A DNA stretch of 64,000 nt from Cryptomeria japonica (lineage: Eukaryota > Streptophyta > Pinopsida > Cupressales > Cupressaceae), in assembly GCF_030272615.1 (NCBI RefSeq), contig NC_081411.1, positions 154,778,971 through 154,842,970 on the forward strand, in the 5' to 3' direction. Position numbers and translations under genes: made by a program. Of the stretch, positions 22,715 through 33,810 are shown piece by piece. Under the pieces are notes generated by a model, which was not told where the DNA came from, made no database searches, and saw nothing but the letters and a program-made list of their open reading frames with translations. Every line of letters begins with the position of its first letter. Within the stretch, counting starts at the first letter, position 1.

Positions 22715-24966
22715 ATGGCACCAAGAAGGGAGTTCACAGGGAAGATAAATTATCAAGATAGAAACATATGTGATGACTTCCTAGAACAATTGACAATGTC
22801 CACGAATACTACAGCCAAAATCAAAGAATTGGTTCCTAAATCACCTGTCTAAGGATTGCAGATGGTTTCTATGACAAAGGTAGATGGTTAAGGGATTCAC
22901 AAATAGGGATTTTAGGGCTGGGTCTTTTTAAAGTGGGATTCAGTCAAAGACATGATAGTGCCCCAATGAATAGCATATGGGAACTAGACGTGGGGAAGCT
23001 CATAGTCCCTGGGATTTTTATGGATGTAGACTTGCCAACCCAGATCGCACACGATTATGATCCTGTTCCTAGATGTGTGAGGAATGTCAATGTAGGAGCC
23101 CTGATAGAGATCAATGATGATGAATTTAGGAATGTTTTCAAGATCAGCGAGGCATCAAATTTATTAGAGTCTATTGATTTTGAAATATTGGCCCAGGTTT
23201 ATGATGTGCTGAAAGATCACCTTAGGAGTTGCCCTTTGAAGGAGTTTTTTGTTAAAATAGGAGGATTAACTGTAGCGGGCCCTAGCACCATGGAACCCTT
23301 CTCCTTGAATTTTTTGACTTTAAGGGCAAAAGGCATGTATTGGTCACTATGTCAGATCCTTGGGGAAGATGCTGAAACAACCATGCCAACCCATTATATG
23401 CTAATGATGGGATAGATTCTGAACCCCTCTCTAGTAGTGACATTTGATTATGCACCTTACCTCACTAATGCAATTCATGCAGGGCTTGTAGGGATAAAAA
23501 ATGGTAAGGTGGATAGACCTTTTGGATGGCATTCTCTTCTAATGCACATATTTTTGTTCAAAGGATCTGATTATTTTGCTAAGGAAATGGATTTGGTCAA
23601 AGAAAAGGAAGGTGAGGAGATTCCTGTGCAACTGTGGAGCACAATTTTGTCTTGGGATAGAGAGGATGCCAGTTATTTGAAGTTTGGTAGATTCTTTGAA
23701 TCAAGGCTTAGGATTCTTCTATGCCCACAGAACCCTAGGATCCCAAAGGCTCTTTTGGAGTTCCTTAGGCCTAAGGAGTTTGTTGAAGGTATTAAGATTG
23801 CTCATAATTGGGGTGATATGTATTTGTACCCTGTTTCTATAGTTTTTAGAGTTTATGGTTTCTGAGGCACTCCATTTTTATTGCCTTATCAAGTCCCATT
23901 AAAGATAGGAATTGCAAAGGTCTTAAGGCAAATTGGAGGTATGCAAGAGGCAGAGTAGACAACTAGGGGTAAAGGGACTATTTTCTCAATTGTTACCATC
24001 GCCCATCAATTTGTGATCACCAAAGGTGGTTGGAAATTCTTTGATGACTTTTTTCAGCCATATAGGTTGTCTGCTGCAGTAACCAGGTTTGCTGACCCTG
24101 AGGATTTTTTCAACAACATGTTTAGGAGAAGAGTAGTATGCAAAGGTAGGCCACACCAATTTCATTTCCCTGAGAACCTAATTAGAAATGAATTCAGTTT
24201 GGATGAGAAAGAATTGAGGAAAGAAAAGTGGCTGGCATACAAAAAGGGTCTGGATTTCATTCATCAATTTGATAGCAACTATGACCCTCTGTCTAGCTTT
24301 AATCCCTTTGAGGAAAAGATAAAATTCTTAATTCTTCACTTTAAAGATTTAATGCAAACTCTGAAAGAAAAGAGGGAGGCTATAATAAGAGACAACCTTG
24401 ACAAGGCTAAGTTAGTTCTAACTAAGCCCGCCTTTGCTAAAGCCATCCCTCCTAGTGATTATGTGATGCATAAAAAGTCAAGATATAGTGTATTGATGCC
24501 AGTTACAGGTGAGCCCTCCACTTCAAGAGGGAAGAGAACAATTGAAGATGTCATTGACATCCAAGAATCCCCTACAAGGCAAAGGGTGGGGAAAGAAGTG
24601 CAGATTGGTGGACCTCTATACTCTGCATCTCAATCCCCTATCCATATAGGAGATGAACAGGGAGTAGCAGAACAATTGTTGTAGTTAGGAAGCCTCAAAG
24701 AGATTGCTTATACCTATGAAGAGACACAAGAGGGAATGCCAGAAGAGCCACCTAGTGCCGAAATGAACTTAATTGAAGAGGAGTTTAGAGGTAAAGAGTT
24801 AGACATGGCTGTTAAGCAAGATAGTGAAGAGTTCCTAGCTGACAACAATTTTATCACAACAAGGGCCTTCATGCAATTTGTGTGGAAACAAAACATTGAA
24901 CAATTCAAGGCAAGATGTGATTCATCTGTTTGGAGGGCAACATTGATAAGTTCATGGAAAGTATGA
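22715..24966 (+). pseudogene. Unrecognised long ORF remnant, module A
   Basis: The first ATG at 22715 opens about 45 codons (MAPRREFTGKINYQDR). A shift near 22846 leads into one frame that stays readable to 24966, with stops at about 23413 (TAG), 23863 (TGA), 23956 (TAG) and 24682 (TAG). Visible words are GRWLRDSQIGILGLGLF, PFGWHSLLMHIFLF, GGWKFFDDFFQPYRL and, late, a basic KKSRYSVLMPV before a Ser/Gln-rich tail. No catalytic motif is seen. It has the feel of the long accessory ORFs carried by plant LTR elements. It lies between two LTR pieces, but I cannot name a family. Confidence 0.6.
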
Positions 24967-26272
24967 AGGGTAACGATGAAAGACTCTCCAAACAATTTGT
25001 GACTTCCTGGGAAGACAAAAGAGTGACCATGGGAGGAATCTCATTTTAAATCAATGAAGAGGTCATAGCCCAGGCGACAGGTCTTTCTATGGCGGGAAGA
25101 AAATAGAAAAAGCAGAGTCGTATTGTGGATACCACCAGCTTGAACCAGTTCTTTCGTGAGAGTGAAAACCCTGTTAAGAGGGCTGGTGGATTCAATAGGG
25201 AGGAGCTCCCTCCCCCGTGGGATGAGGTATGTTATGTTGTGATGAAGTATTTCACACTGAAGAGAAGGTATGGTATCTTCTATTACCACCATCTCCCTTT
25301 CCTTAACCATTTGAGAAACAAAAACTTTATTTCTATTATGTTTTTCTTGCTGCATTGCCTGGATGCTAATGTTAAGGACACTGCTGAAGCTAAGAAAAAA
25401 TGGAAGGATTTACCAATCCTCCACCAAGGCCTAATTCTTCGCCTATACAACTTCCACCTCGCCCTCTGCCTGCCCCGATCCATCTCTGTCCAGAATGTGA
25501 CTAATACTAGCCCTTCGACCCACCATTTTGCTAAAACTGACGCTAGCCCCCCTCGACTCCCAGAAATTGGCTCTTGCAGCAAGAAAACTAAGAAACACTC
25601 CCCTGAGGAGGTCATAACTCCTAAGAAAGTCAGAATCCAGGAGATCGATTCTGACATGGATATTACTAGGAGGCCAATACCCCCCACCGTTCCAGCAAGC
25701 TTGCCTCTAAACCCTTGGAAAAATCCCTGAGAGACCCCTCATCTTCGCATGACACTAATAATTCCATCCCAACTAGTAATGTGGTCTCGCTCCACTATAA
25801 CCCGACCCCTCACTCTGTCAGCTCCACCTAGGCTTCTAAAAGCCCCACCTCTTCGAAGAGTCTGAAGCCTGCAAATTTCCCCTCCCCGACTTTCAGATTG
25901 GATAAAATGATGGTTGTCGAGGAGGCGAGTAGCATAAAAGAGGAGGAGGAAAACAACCTGGTGGAGCTCAAGAAAAAGATGGAGGCCCTTTCAGTTAATG
26001 TGCAGGATATCACCAACAAACTGGAGGCGGTGGAGTCCAAAATGCATGATGTTTCCAAATTTGTGCTGAATGTTATGTGCTGCTTGGCTACCACTCTGTT
26101 CCTCATGCATGAAAGTGTGTCCAAAGGTAAAGGAAAGGATGATGAGGACTACAAGGCCTTGCTCAAATTCCTCACCAAGGAATGGGCAAGAAAGCTCCTC
26201 CCCAAGAGGAGCCATGAAAAAAGAAGTAATGCTCTGAATGCAGAGGGATACCGGTTTTTTGTTTATGATTAG
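24967..26272 (+). pseudogene. Unrecognised ORF remnant, module B (PMD-like start, coiled-coil end)
   Basis: After a frame change, the sequence around 25030-25110 reads INEEVIAQATGLSMAGRK with a TAG where Trp is plausible, then GGFNREELPPPWDEVCYVV and IFYYHHLPFLNHLRNK. The ITEE-x-IA-x-ATGLP-like phrase recalls retroelement-borne plant-mobile-domain-like ORFs. A Ser/Pro-rich linker (25,560-25,870) follows. Next comes a Glu/Lys-rich predicted coiled coil (25,910-26,060: EEENNLVELKKKMEAL, then VQDITNKLEAVESK). A short hydrophobic stretch and a basic tail end at the stop in 26270-26272. It is probably one gene with module A, given order and spacing. Function unknown. Confidence 0.55.
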
Positions 26273-26520
26273 TAGCCTATGGGCTGATAGGTTTAGCCTA
26301 TGCTTTTGTTTAATTTTCCATGTTTATTGCCCTTCGTGGAAAATATCTAAAACTCTGCTTATTACAACTTTAACTCTGATAAACTCTCGTAGAATGATAG
26401 TTGTTTTTTATAGAGGCAAAAGGTTGTTTATATGCGGTCAATGGTCCTGTCACTTATCTTCTTAATGTTCCTATGGGTCAACCCCCTTGCATTTTGGCTG
26501 CTTTTTAATATAAAAAACAT
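26273..26520 (+). other. Likely 3' untranslated end of the 22.7-26.3 kb remnant
   Basis: T-rich non-coding DNA ending ctttttaatataaaaaac at about 26513, resembling a polyadenylation or oligo-A region. It could mark the 3' end of a retrotransposed copy. No clear flanking duplication was identified. Confidence 0.35.
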
Positions 26521-27321
26521 TATTATTAATCAAATAATTCCTCCTATAAAGTAGTAAAGAAAAATAGGGAAAACAATTACCTTAATTATTTAATCCCACT
26601 AACTCAAAACATACACATAAATAATACAAGAATAATATTATTATAACTCACACCTTATCTTATATAAATAACATTTAATTCATTTAATAAATCAATATTA
26701 ATAATAATTAATCTAATATAAATCTCAAATAAATAAAATAAATTAAAATAGAATAAAAGGAAATAAAACACAACTGTACACATATCAAATGCAAAGGGTG
26801 ACATTATAGTAATTGTACCCGAACTTATAAAATAGACATTTAATTTATAAATTAATATTAATAATATTTATCCATATACCAAAATAAATCATTAATAATT
26901 CAAAATTAATTAAAGTAAAATTAAAGGGATAGAGCACAATTCCTTGCATAGACATTCACACGACCACATAACCAAAATGGAGATTAAACCAAAGGTAAAG
27001 AAATCAAGACATCCCTTATGCACTTACAAATAGTAAAACAACACAAACATAGATATAGTATAATCAGACAATCATCACTAATATCCAATAGAATTATCAG
27101 AATTCGGGTTTGCACAAGATATAACATCATAAATAGAAAACATTAACCATATAATCTAAGAGATGTATAATCGCAAGATCCATCAAATAGTAAACCCTAA
27201 CATCATCAAATGGCCAAATATGAAAGGACAAAGCATCCAAACATGAAGTAACAAGACATGAAAGAGTTCATGAGTACCAATCACAACCATCATAGAGTAT
27301 GAATCATGGAGGGGCATTACA
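26521..27321. repeat. LTR-like segment, right piece (...GGGGCATTACA end)
   Basis: AT-rich non-coding sequence with a TATA-like tcttatataaataac near 26655. It ends ggggcattaca before the TSD cttac. It is not a repeat of 20336-20794, so it looks like the rest of one interrupted LTR and not a second LTR. The left limit is uncertain. Confidence 0.5.
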
Positions 27322-27328
27322 CTTACCC

Positions 27329-27707
27329 AACCGACTATTGTTAGTTACCTCTCTTACAACACATCATAATTCAACTTGGGCACCCACCTTCTCCATGCAA
27401 ATGTATCCCCTGCCACTTGTCCAATTTGGTCATAGAATTTGTCACAGGCTATCATATGTAAGTGTATCATAGAATCTTGTCATAAAACTATCATAACACG
27501 ACACTTGTCAAGATCCTCAAAGTAGGATGCCTACCTCCACATGTGCAACATATGTGTCATACAGTCATTGCCAAGTAGGATGCCACCAATCCTATGGGTC
27601 CCACTTGATGACTAAATATTTGTAGGCAATTAATAAATTAAATGATAAATAAATATAACAAAATCAATGTTAGTATTTTCAATGGTTGAGACACCTAAAT
27701 CCCAACA
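27329..27707 (-). repeat. Copia 3' LTR, inner (U3) piece
   Basis: Collinear with 32907-33285: the plus strand runs from gactatt.gttag to cccaaca. It joins 17349-17982 to form one LTR of about 1 kb once the DNA transposon is removed. Confidence 0.82.
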
Positions 27708-27728
27708 TTCTCCCATTTGTTTTATAAC
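27708..27728 (-). other. Copia polypurine tract
   Basis: On the minus strand the bases just before the 3' LTR are aaacaaatgggagaa, a typical purine-rich primer site for plus-strand cDNA synthesis. Confidence 0.7.
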
Positions 27729-27746
27729 TTTCAAATAGCCCATAGA

Positions 27747-28500
27747 TTAACTACAGGGAGTTGCGAGACCCATAGAACTGGAACACCATTTGAAATTCTC
27801 TATGCTCACTAGTTTTGTCAATGCATCTAGAGCATTCATCAAAGTGTCAACTTTCAACAATTTTACCTTCCCATCCTCTACCATATTTGGATTCTTTGCT
27901 AAGAAAATGACAATTTGACTACCACAACAGATAGTAATCAAACCTACATCAATCTCAATATCTAAAAACAACCATCTAAGACAAATAGCTTCCTTACAAG
28001 AATGAGTAATTGCCATATTATTTGCTTCTATTATGGACAAATCCATTATAGCTTACCGCTTACTCATCCAACTAATAGCACTACCATTCATGGTGAAGAC
28101 ATAACCACTAGTGGATCTTTTTTCTATCAATGTCACCTACCCAATCCGAATCCACATATTCACGAATACTCATAAAATTTTGACATCCAGTAGGATAACC
28201 ATGATAGGAAAAGGAATACTTAGAAGTATCCCTTAAGTATCTAAACACTTTCTTAACCGAATCTTAATGTACCTATCCAAGATTAGCCATATATTGACTC
28301 AAGATTCTTATTTATTGGGTAATGTATGGTCTTATATAGACCATATCATACATGAGACTACCAAAAACACTTGCATATGGTAAGATGGCCATGTCCTCCA
28401 CCTCGAAATGAGATTTTGTACAATCCTCCACAGATAAATTCATTCCAAATGCAAGGAGAACTATCATAGTTCTACAAGTTGTCATCTAAACTACCTCCTT
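27747..28500 (-). pseudogene. Copia RT C-terminus and RNase H
   Basis: Minus-strand frames give a C-terminal RT part (VEDMAILPYASVFGSLMY), then YVDSDWVGDID and ending NMAITHSCKEAICLRWLF, which is the conserved end of copia RNase H (usually EAEYMAIT..CKEA). Stops and shifts are frequent. The RT fingers and palm with the YVDD centre are absent: the sequence passes from the integrase C-terminal region straight to this RT tail near 28500, so an internal deletion removed the catalytic core. Not functional. Confidence 0.7.
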
Positions 28501-29216
28501 ATTTTGTTTCTCCTCTTTCTTAGCTCAATAGTGGAAGAATTCATCTCTTTGAAAATAGCACTTATGTTGTAGAAAACCTTCCCTATCACTAGATCCCAAA
28601 GCTTGTACCCTTTACACCAACACCATAGTCAATAAATATACACTTAATTTCCTTGTTCTTCAACACATATTTTTTTTTCTCGCTTGGAACATGGGCATAA
28701 GATTCACAACCAAATACTCTGAGATGTCTCATTTAGGGCTTCTTTCTTGATCACACCTCCATAAGTGTCTTATCAATAAGTGCTAATGTAGGAGATCTAA
28801 TTACCAAATAGTATGTAGTGGCTACAACTTTAGCCCAAAACGTTTGTTCGAGGCCAACACCACTAAGCATACTCCTAACCCTCTCCATCAATGTCCTATT
28901 TATCCTCTCTGCAACTCCATTTTGTTGAGCGGTTTATGGAGTTGTCTTATGCCTCTTAATCCCATGGTCCTTACAAAACTTGTCAAAATCTGTTGAGAAA
29001 AACTCACCAAGCCATTGTGATTCCTTAAATACTTAGTCTTTCTACTAATTTTATTCTCGACAAGAGCCTTAAACTCCGCCTTAAATTAACTAAAGACTTC
29101 AGATTTACTTTTGAGAAAATAAATGAATGTCCTTTTATTGCAGTCATTAGTAAATAATACAAAATACACATATTTTGAAATTGAAGGAACATTATTAAGA
29201 CCAAAAGCATTAGAAT
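28501..29216 (-). pseudogene. Copia integrase, main part
   Basis: Minus-strand translation includes FVLFTNDCNKRTFIYFLKS (core start), NGLVSFSQQ, the ERTLMERVRSMLSGVGL segment and LRVFGCESYAHVPS. These are standard landmarks of copia integrase. The frame is broken by several stops. It is separated from its N-terminal zinc-finger part (30585 upward) by a 1.37-kb solo LTR. Integrase would insert the cDNA; this copy is dead. Confidence 0.75.
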
Positions 29217-30584
29217 TGTAGCATCGTAAATTGTACACCTTTATTAGTGTGTCCAATTTCACACTCTCCTAGAAACTATTTTAGTCTTTCCCATTCCTCT
29301 TTGCATTATAGGACCTTTATTGATTTAAATAAATATTTAAATTAATATTATGGATCTTATTCTACTTTATTACATCAATATACTCTTATTTGGGCCCTTA
29401 ATTCTAGGTGTGCCCTTTATTATTTGTATCCTAATAATGTCCTAATTTCAATCTTCAAAGCATATTTTGGTATATCTAAACACCTTGGATTGACCTACCA
29501 TGTTAGATTTGACTATATAATCATGATATCTTGCATCCCTAGAAAATTGGAAAAAAGTTGGTCGGACTAGAATGCTAGCATTTTGGTCCCATACTGTTTT
29601 CCCTAAATTTTAGGAGCTTAATTTGGTGGTATTATAATGTTCAAATCCGGCTAATGCGTCAATTTTTACTAATTCTAAGTCGGCCTAAAGGTGACTTTAA
29701 TTATGAAATCCCTATATAAGGCATTCCTTTCATTCATTTTCATAATCTAATCATATGCAAATATTATCATCAATTCAAGGGAAATTATTCTTCCTCAAGA
29801 GAAGATCTGATTCAAGGAGTATCAAATTACATCAAGGCACCCTCAATTTATGTTATATCTATGGTTTCATGATGTATTTTATGTGATTTATCTTGTCATG
29901 AAGGACTTATCCTAAGACAATTGCATCATCTATTGAAGGTATAATCATTTACATTCAAGCATTTCATCCTTGCCCTCAAAAGCCAAGCTTTTCCATTTCA
30001 GATCAAGTTAATTTTTATTTCAATTAAGGTCAATTCCAAACCTAAGGTTTGACCTAAGGCAAACCCCTATCCACAAAACAATTTCCCTTATTTTGGTGTG
30101 CAGGTGGTAGATTTGAGAGCTGTAAAAATGGAAAAGGATAGAGGAGACAAAGACAAATTGAATTGGTAGTTGTAGAAGTTCCAGAGACCTCTCAAGACCA
30201 GGGTGCTCATGGAGGACCAAGGTGCCTAACACCCTACTCCTGATAACTTTTTGTGAATTTTCAGGTACATGTTTCGATCCTCTTCTCCTACTCAAATCCC
30301 AGTTTGCAGCTCTGTTTGACTTCTATAGTTACGTTTTTATCATTTCATTTCAATTTATCATTATTTATTTTAGCATTTACAATTCAAAACCTAATTCAAA
30401 CACAATTTCAACTCAAACAAAAGGGGACATAAGACCTCAAGATCAACATTCAACTCTCTTCTTAATAGCATTAAGGTTGGATCTATTGAGTTCATCCTCC
30501 TTTTAATGTAATATTTATGAAAGTTATGCTATTTTCTAGTTTACAAAGCATAACTTGTGAAACCCTAATTTTTCATCCATTACA
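29217..30584 (+). mobile_element. Solo LTR inserted in the copia integrase
   Basis: It starts tgtagcatcgtaaattgtac, ends ccattaca, and contains a TATA box (ctatataag, about 29712) that suggests plus orientation. The flanks agaat and ataag agree at three of five sites and look like a decayed 5-bp TSD. The integrase reading resumes on both sides (LDLI before, NAFGLNNV after, minus strand), which supports the ends. No second LTR or coding region is present, so it is most likely the product of LTR-LTR recombination. Confidence 0.65.
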
Positions 30585-31060
30585 ATAAGGTATCAAGTCC
30601 AACAATGCAAAATATTTGTGAGAGATAGAGTAAAACTGAACATGATTTAGTTTACCATAAATGTAGTGTTCATAGAAATTAAATTCAAGATTACAATCAT
30701 CAAGCCCCTTAACAAGTCCTTTCTTTTTTCAGGGTTTTGAGACCCTTCTCACCAATATGACCAAGTCTATGGTTCCATAACATTGTCTTCTCTACTGAGA
30801 GTTTCATATCCAAAGCATGGGCACCCTTAAGTACCTAGAAAGCACAACCATTAGATGTAGAAGCAACAATCCTCTTCACAACTTGATCTAATGATGGGGA
30901 TGAAATATCTAGAGCTCTCTTCTTAGAATCCATAGAAGCACTATTACATTGAAACGTGCATGCATCCAACTTGTATATGGTGAAAATCCAAACACACTTA
31001 GAAAACACCATATAACCTCTAGTCATATTGTACACTCTTTGCGATAAAACAACTTGCACA
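30585..31060 (-). pseudogene. Copia GAG-pre-integrase and integrase zinc-finger region
   Basis: The minus-strand frame contains CAF.VLKGAHALDMK followed by LWNHRLGHIGEKGLKTLKK, the HHCC-type start of copia integrase (usually LWHRRLGHMSEKGL). Stops break it after that. It continues into the core at 29216 once the solo LTR is removed. Confidence 0.7.
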
Positions 31061-32250
31061 CCAGAATATCTTTGTTTGCTTAGAAAGAGTAGATTTTATG
31101 CCAAACCTAGGATGTGCATGACACCATTGATTCCCTTCACTCTTCCATCAAGAAATCTAATCTTGACTCTTCCATGGACAACAACCTTCAAATGAGAGTC
31201 ATTACCAAGATACACCTTCTCACCATCATATTCTTCTTACTTTGAAAAACAACCCCAATGTGAGGTATGTGAAAATATGCACCGAAATATATCAACCACA
31301 CATCTTCTGATGCATGCCTTGCCAAGGCTGTGACAAATGCTTCACCATCATCCTTAGAGGATTTGCTTGAATTTTAATTGGAGGTCTTTTTTTTTTCTTC
31401 TTCTCCTCCTTACAATCTTTATGAAAGTGTTTAGTTTTGTCACAATTCTAACATTTTACCTTGGAATTACCAGGAAATTGAGATCTCACATAGAATTTGG
31501 ATTTTCCTCTTTCATTTGTCTTGTCTATCTTCTTGGCTTTCTCTTTTGATCTACCACAAATTGCAAGAGCCTCCCTAGTTGTCTTAAAAGTCTTCCTTCA
31601 CATCTCTTTAGAAAGTAGTGATGCTACCACCTCATCCATCTTGAATATAGTGGTTGTAATCTCGATAACCATAACATGGTGGTCCCAAGAGTTAGAAAAA
31701 GAATGTATATGGAATCATGCAATGATTTGCCTCATCTATCTTGTCACTAATATAATTTAATTGAGCAATAATCATGTTGAATTCATTGAGATGATCAGGA
31801 ATAGATCCTCCATCTTTCATCTTTAGAGAATACATCTTCTTATTGGGAAAAGGTTGTTTATTAGTGATTTAGGCTAATAAACATCTCCAAGCTTCTTTCA
31901 AAGTTCTTTTGTAGTCTTCTCTTCATGGATATTCAACAGAATGAAGTCTGCTAAACAAAGCCTTATGAGACCCTTGACTTTTTGATCCATCATATCCCAA
32001 ACATCTTGTGTTGTTTTTGAGGTTTTATTCCAGATATTGTAGCCCATAGATCTCAATCTACAAGCATATCTTCCATCTTCAACTTCCATAGTTCAAAGTT
32101 ATTGGCATTAAAATTCTCCATATCAACTTTTACGAATGTGCTTGCCACCTTCTTCTTGTAACAAGATTTTGAAAATACTTTGCCAAATCTTCCACTCAAA
32201 CTAAGATCAGTAAATAAAACACACTATCCAATAATGAGATCAAAATTGGC
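31061..32250 (-). pseudogene. Copia gag and protease region
   Basis: Readable minus-strand pieces are a capsid part (VWDMMDQKVKGLIRLCLADF, about 31898-32089) and a CCHC knuckle near 31409-31455 (NCDKTKHFHKDC, first Cys before a stop). A protease region follows that is too decayed to show a DSGA motif. Gag packages RNA in the virus-like particle. The start near 32250 is inferred from the position just inside the primer site. Confidence 0.6.
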
Positions 32251-32261
32251 TAGCCTTTGAT

Positions 32262-33285
32262 AAAAACTAAAAGGAAGCTAAGTTGCGAAAAACACTTGCT
32301 AACACTAATATAGTGAGAGAGATAGTGCAAATTTTCTTTACAATCTTTAAGTATTACAAAATAAGAAACACGATCATTAGGAGATAATGAACATGCATAA
32401 AGATATATAATAATGAATGCGAGATATATCATGGGAAAACCCTTTCATGAGAAAAAACCCACACTCCAAAAACATTGTACCTTTTATATTAGTAAACTAA
32501 TGGTTACAATACAATATCAACACTTAGCTTCTTCAAAAAGGAGTCTGCAGCTAAAAACCCATAATCTAGATCAATTTTAGCAGCATAACACTTTGACACT
32601 TGCAAAACATAACATGACTAATACTATCCAAGGCTACCTTATATAAAGAAATACAACCCAAGAGGTAGCTTCTAAATGAAGATACAAGATGGGTTCATGC
32701 AAAATATTTGGCCCCATTTTTCAGCTATCAAAAATCATGCAAATGACACATGCACATCTCCAAATGACCCCCCATTCAAACTTCCTAAGCTGGGAACCCA
32801 AAATTTACTATTTTGAGGTATGACAGATTCTCTTACGCATCTTACAACTGTCATAGTAATATGTCATAACTTACAACATTTACAACTATACAAGAGAATC
32901 TAATATAACTGACTATTATTAGTTGATTCTCTTATAGACCATCATAACCCAACTTGGGCACCCACCTTCTCCATGCAAAGGTATCCCTTGCCACTTGTCC
33001 ATTTTGTCATGGAACCTGCCATAGGCTATCATATATAAGTGTGTCATAGAATCTTGTCCTAAAATTTTCATAACACGACACTTGTCAAGATCCTCAAAGT
33101 GGGATGCATACCTTTACATGTGTAACATATGTGTCATATAGTCATCGCTAAGTAGGATTCCACCAAGCCTATGGGTCCCACTAGATGACTAGAAATTTGT
33201 AAGTAATTAATAAATTAAAATAATAAATAAATATAACAAAATCAATGTTAAGATTTGCAAAGGTTGAGACGCCTTAATCCCAACA
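32262..33285 (-). repeat. Copia 5' LTR, intact
   Basis: On the minus strand it starts tgttgggattaaggcg at 33285. It includes the conserved U5 words near 32430-32470 (gggttttttctcatgaaagg) and ends near 32262. The adjacent minus-strand sequence tttttatcaaaggctagcc resembles the initiator-Met primer site ttggtatcagagctagcc. It provides the uninterrupted reference for the split 3' LTR. Confidence 0.75.
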
Positions 33286-33810
33286 ATGATTGGATATAGT
33301 AGATTGCATTTGAGGGCTCTCTTGTTATTTTCCATTCTTATGGTAAAGTGGGCCATGCTAGCTACTTGATCAAGTAACAAGAAATACCATTTTATTTAGA
33401 ATAAAAAGTAATAAATGCCTACTAGTATCGAGGAATCTAGTACTAACTTCAAGGAGGTGCATAAGGAATATAATAGGGAGAAATTTCTTATATACTATAC
33501 AATGATGGACACTTCTTTTAAACCTTCAAGGTTGGATGAGGGATCTACCTATGGTATTATGGTTTATTATTCTTACGATTAAAGGAATTTGGGGGAGAAA
33601 GATCCTTGTACTATGGTAAACCAAAAATCTTTTGAAACCACCCTAACTTCAAGTTAGTAATTTTTAAAGTTTTGTAATGCCTTGTCAACTTTGTAGTGTC
33701 GTTGTTGCTTCTCTTTGTCCTTTGGTTTCTTACTTGACTTTATGCTTTATCTTTCTCTTTGTACAAGGGTTTAGGTCCTTCCAAAATCCATGTTTACCTT
33801 GATAAAAAAC
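33286..33810 (+). pseudogene. DUF4283-type ORF, zinc-knuckle part and 3' end
   Basis: Immediately after the copia LTR the plus strand reads IAFEGSLVIFHSYGKVGHASY, matching the zinc-knuckle segment that follows DUF4283 (usually YEGLPF.C..C...GH...C) with Cys residues lost. Short readable stretches continue to about 33780, where caagggtttaggtccttcc and an A-rich ttgataaaaaacc resemble a LINE or mRNA 3' end. It completes the ORF seen at 1-172 and 17015-17349. Confidence 0.55.

Larger units (their letters stand above)
17983..27328. mobile_element. Non-autonomous DNA transposon with 32-bp TIRs (itself interrupted)
   Basis: The left end reads GGGCAAGTGCACCAAG..GGGGGACCAAAAAG. The right end (20335 inward, plus the last bases at 27327-27328) is its inverted copy with four mismatches in 32, all transitions. 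Removing the LTR insertion 20336-27321 with one TSD copy leaves about 2.35 kb. It has subterminal inverted arms and a purine/pyrimidine-rich centre and no transposase ORF. The 4-bp TSD argues against CACTA (3 bp), hAT (8 bp) and Mutator (9 bp) and would fit Sola-type elements. The same terminus opens the transposase-bearing region at 56423. Confidence 0.75.
17349..33285 (-). mobile_element. Ty1/copia retrotransposon, degraded, with nested insertions
   Basis: Minus-strand copia element. The intact 5' LTR is about 32262-33285. The 3' LTR is split into 17349-17982 (U5 side) and 27329-27707 (U3 side) by a 9.3-kb insertion. Internal remnants in minus order are gag with a knuckle, GAG-pre-integrase, integrase (split by a solo LTR) and the RT tail with RNase H. 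The central RT is deleted. A polypurine tract precedes the 3' LTR and a degenerate initiator-Met primer site follows the 5' LTR. No clean target duplication was found (left catgt, right atgat), but the host DUF4283 ORF continues on both sides. Confidence 0.82.

Noticed and set aside
20336-27321. Complete LTR retrotransposon with two LTRs
   Set aside because: The two terminal segments share only the inverted ends and the TSD and are not direct repeats of each other, so one interrupted LTR is the better reading.
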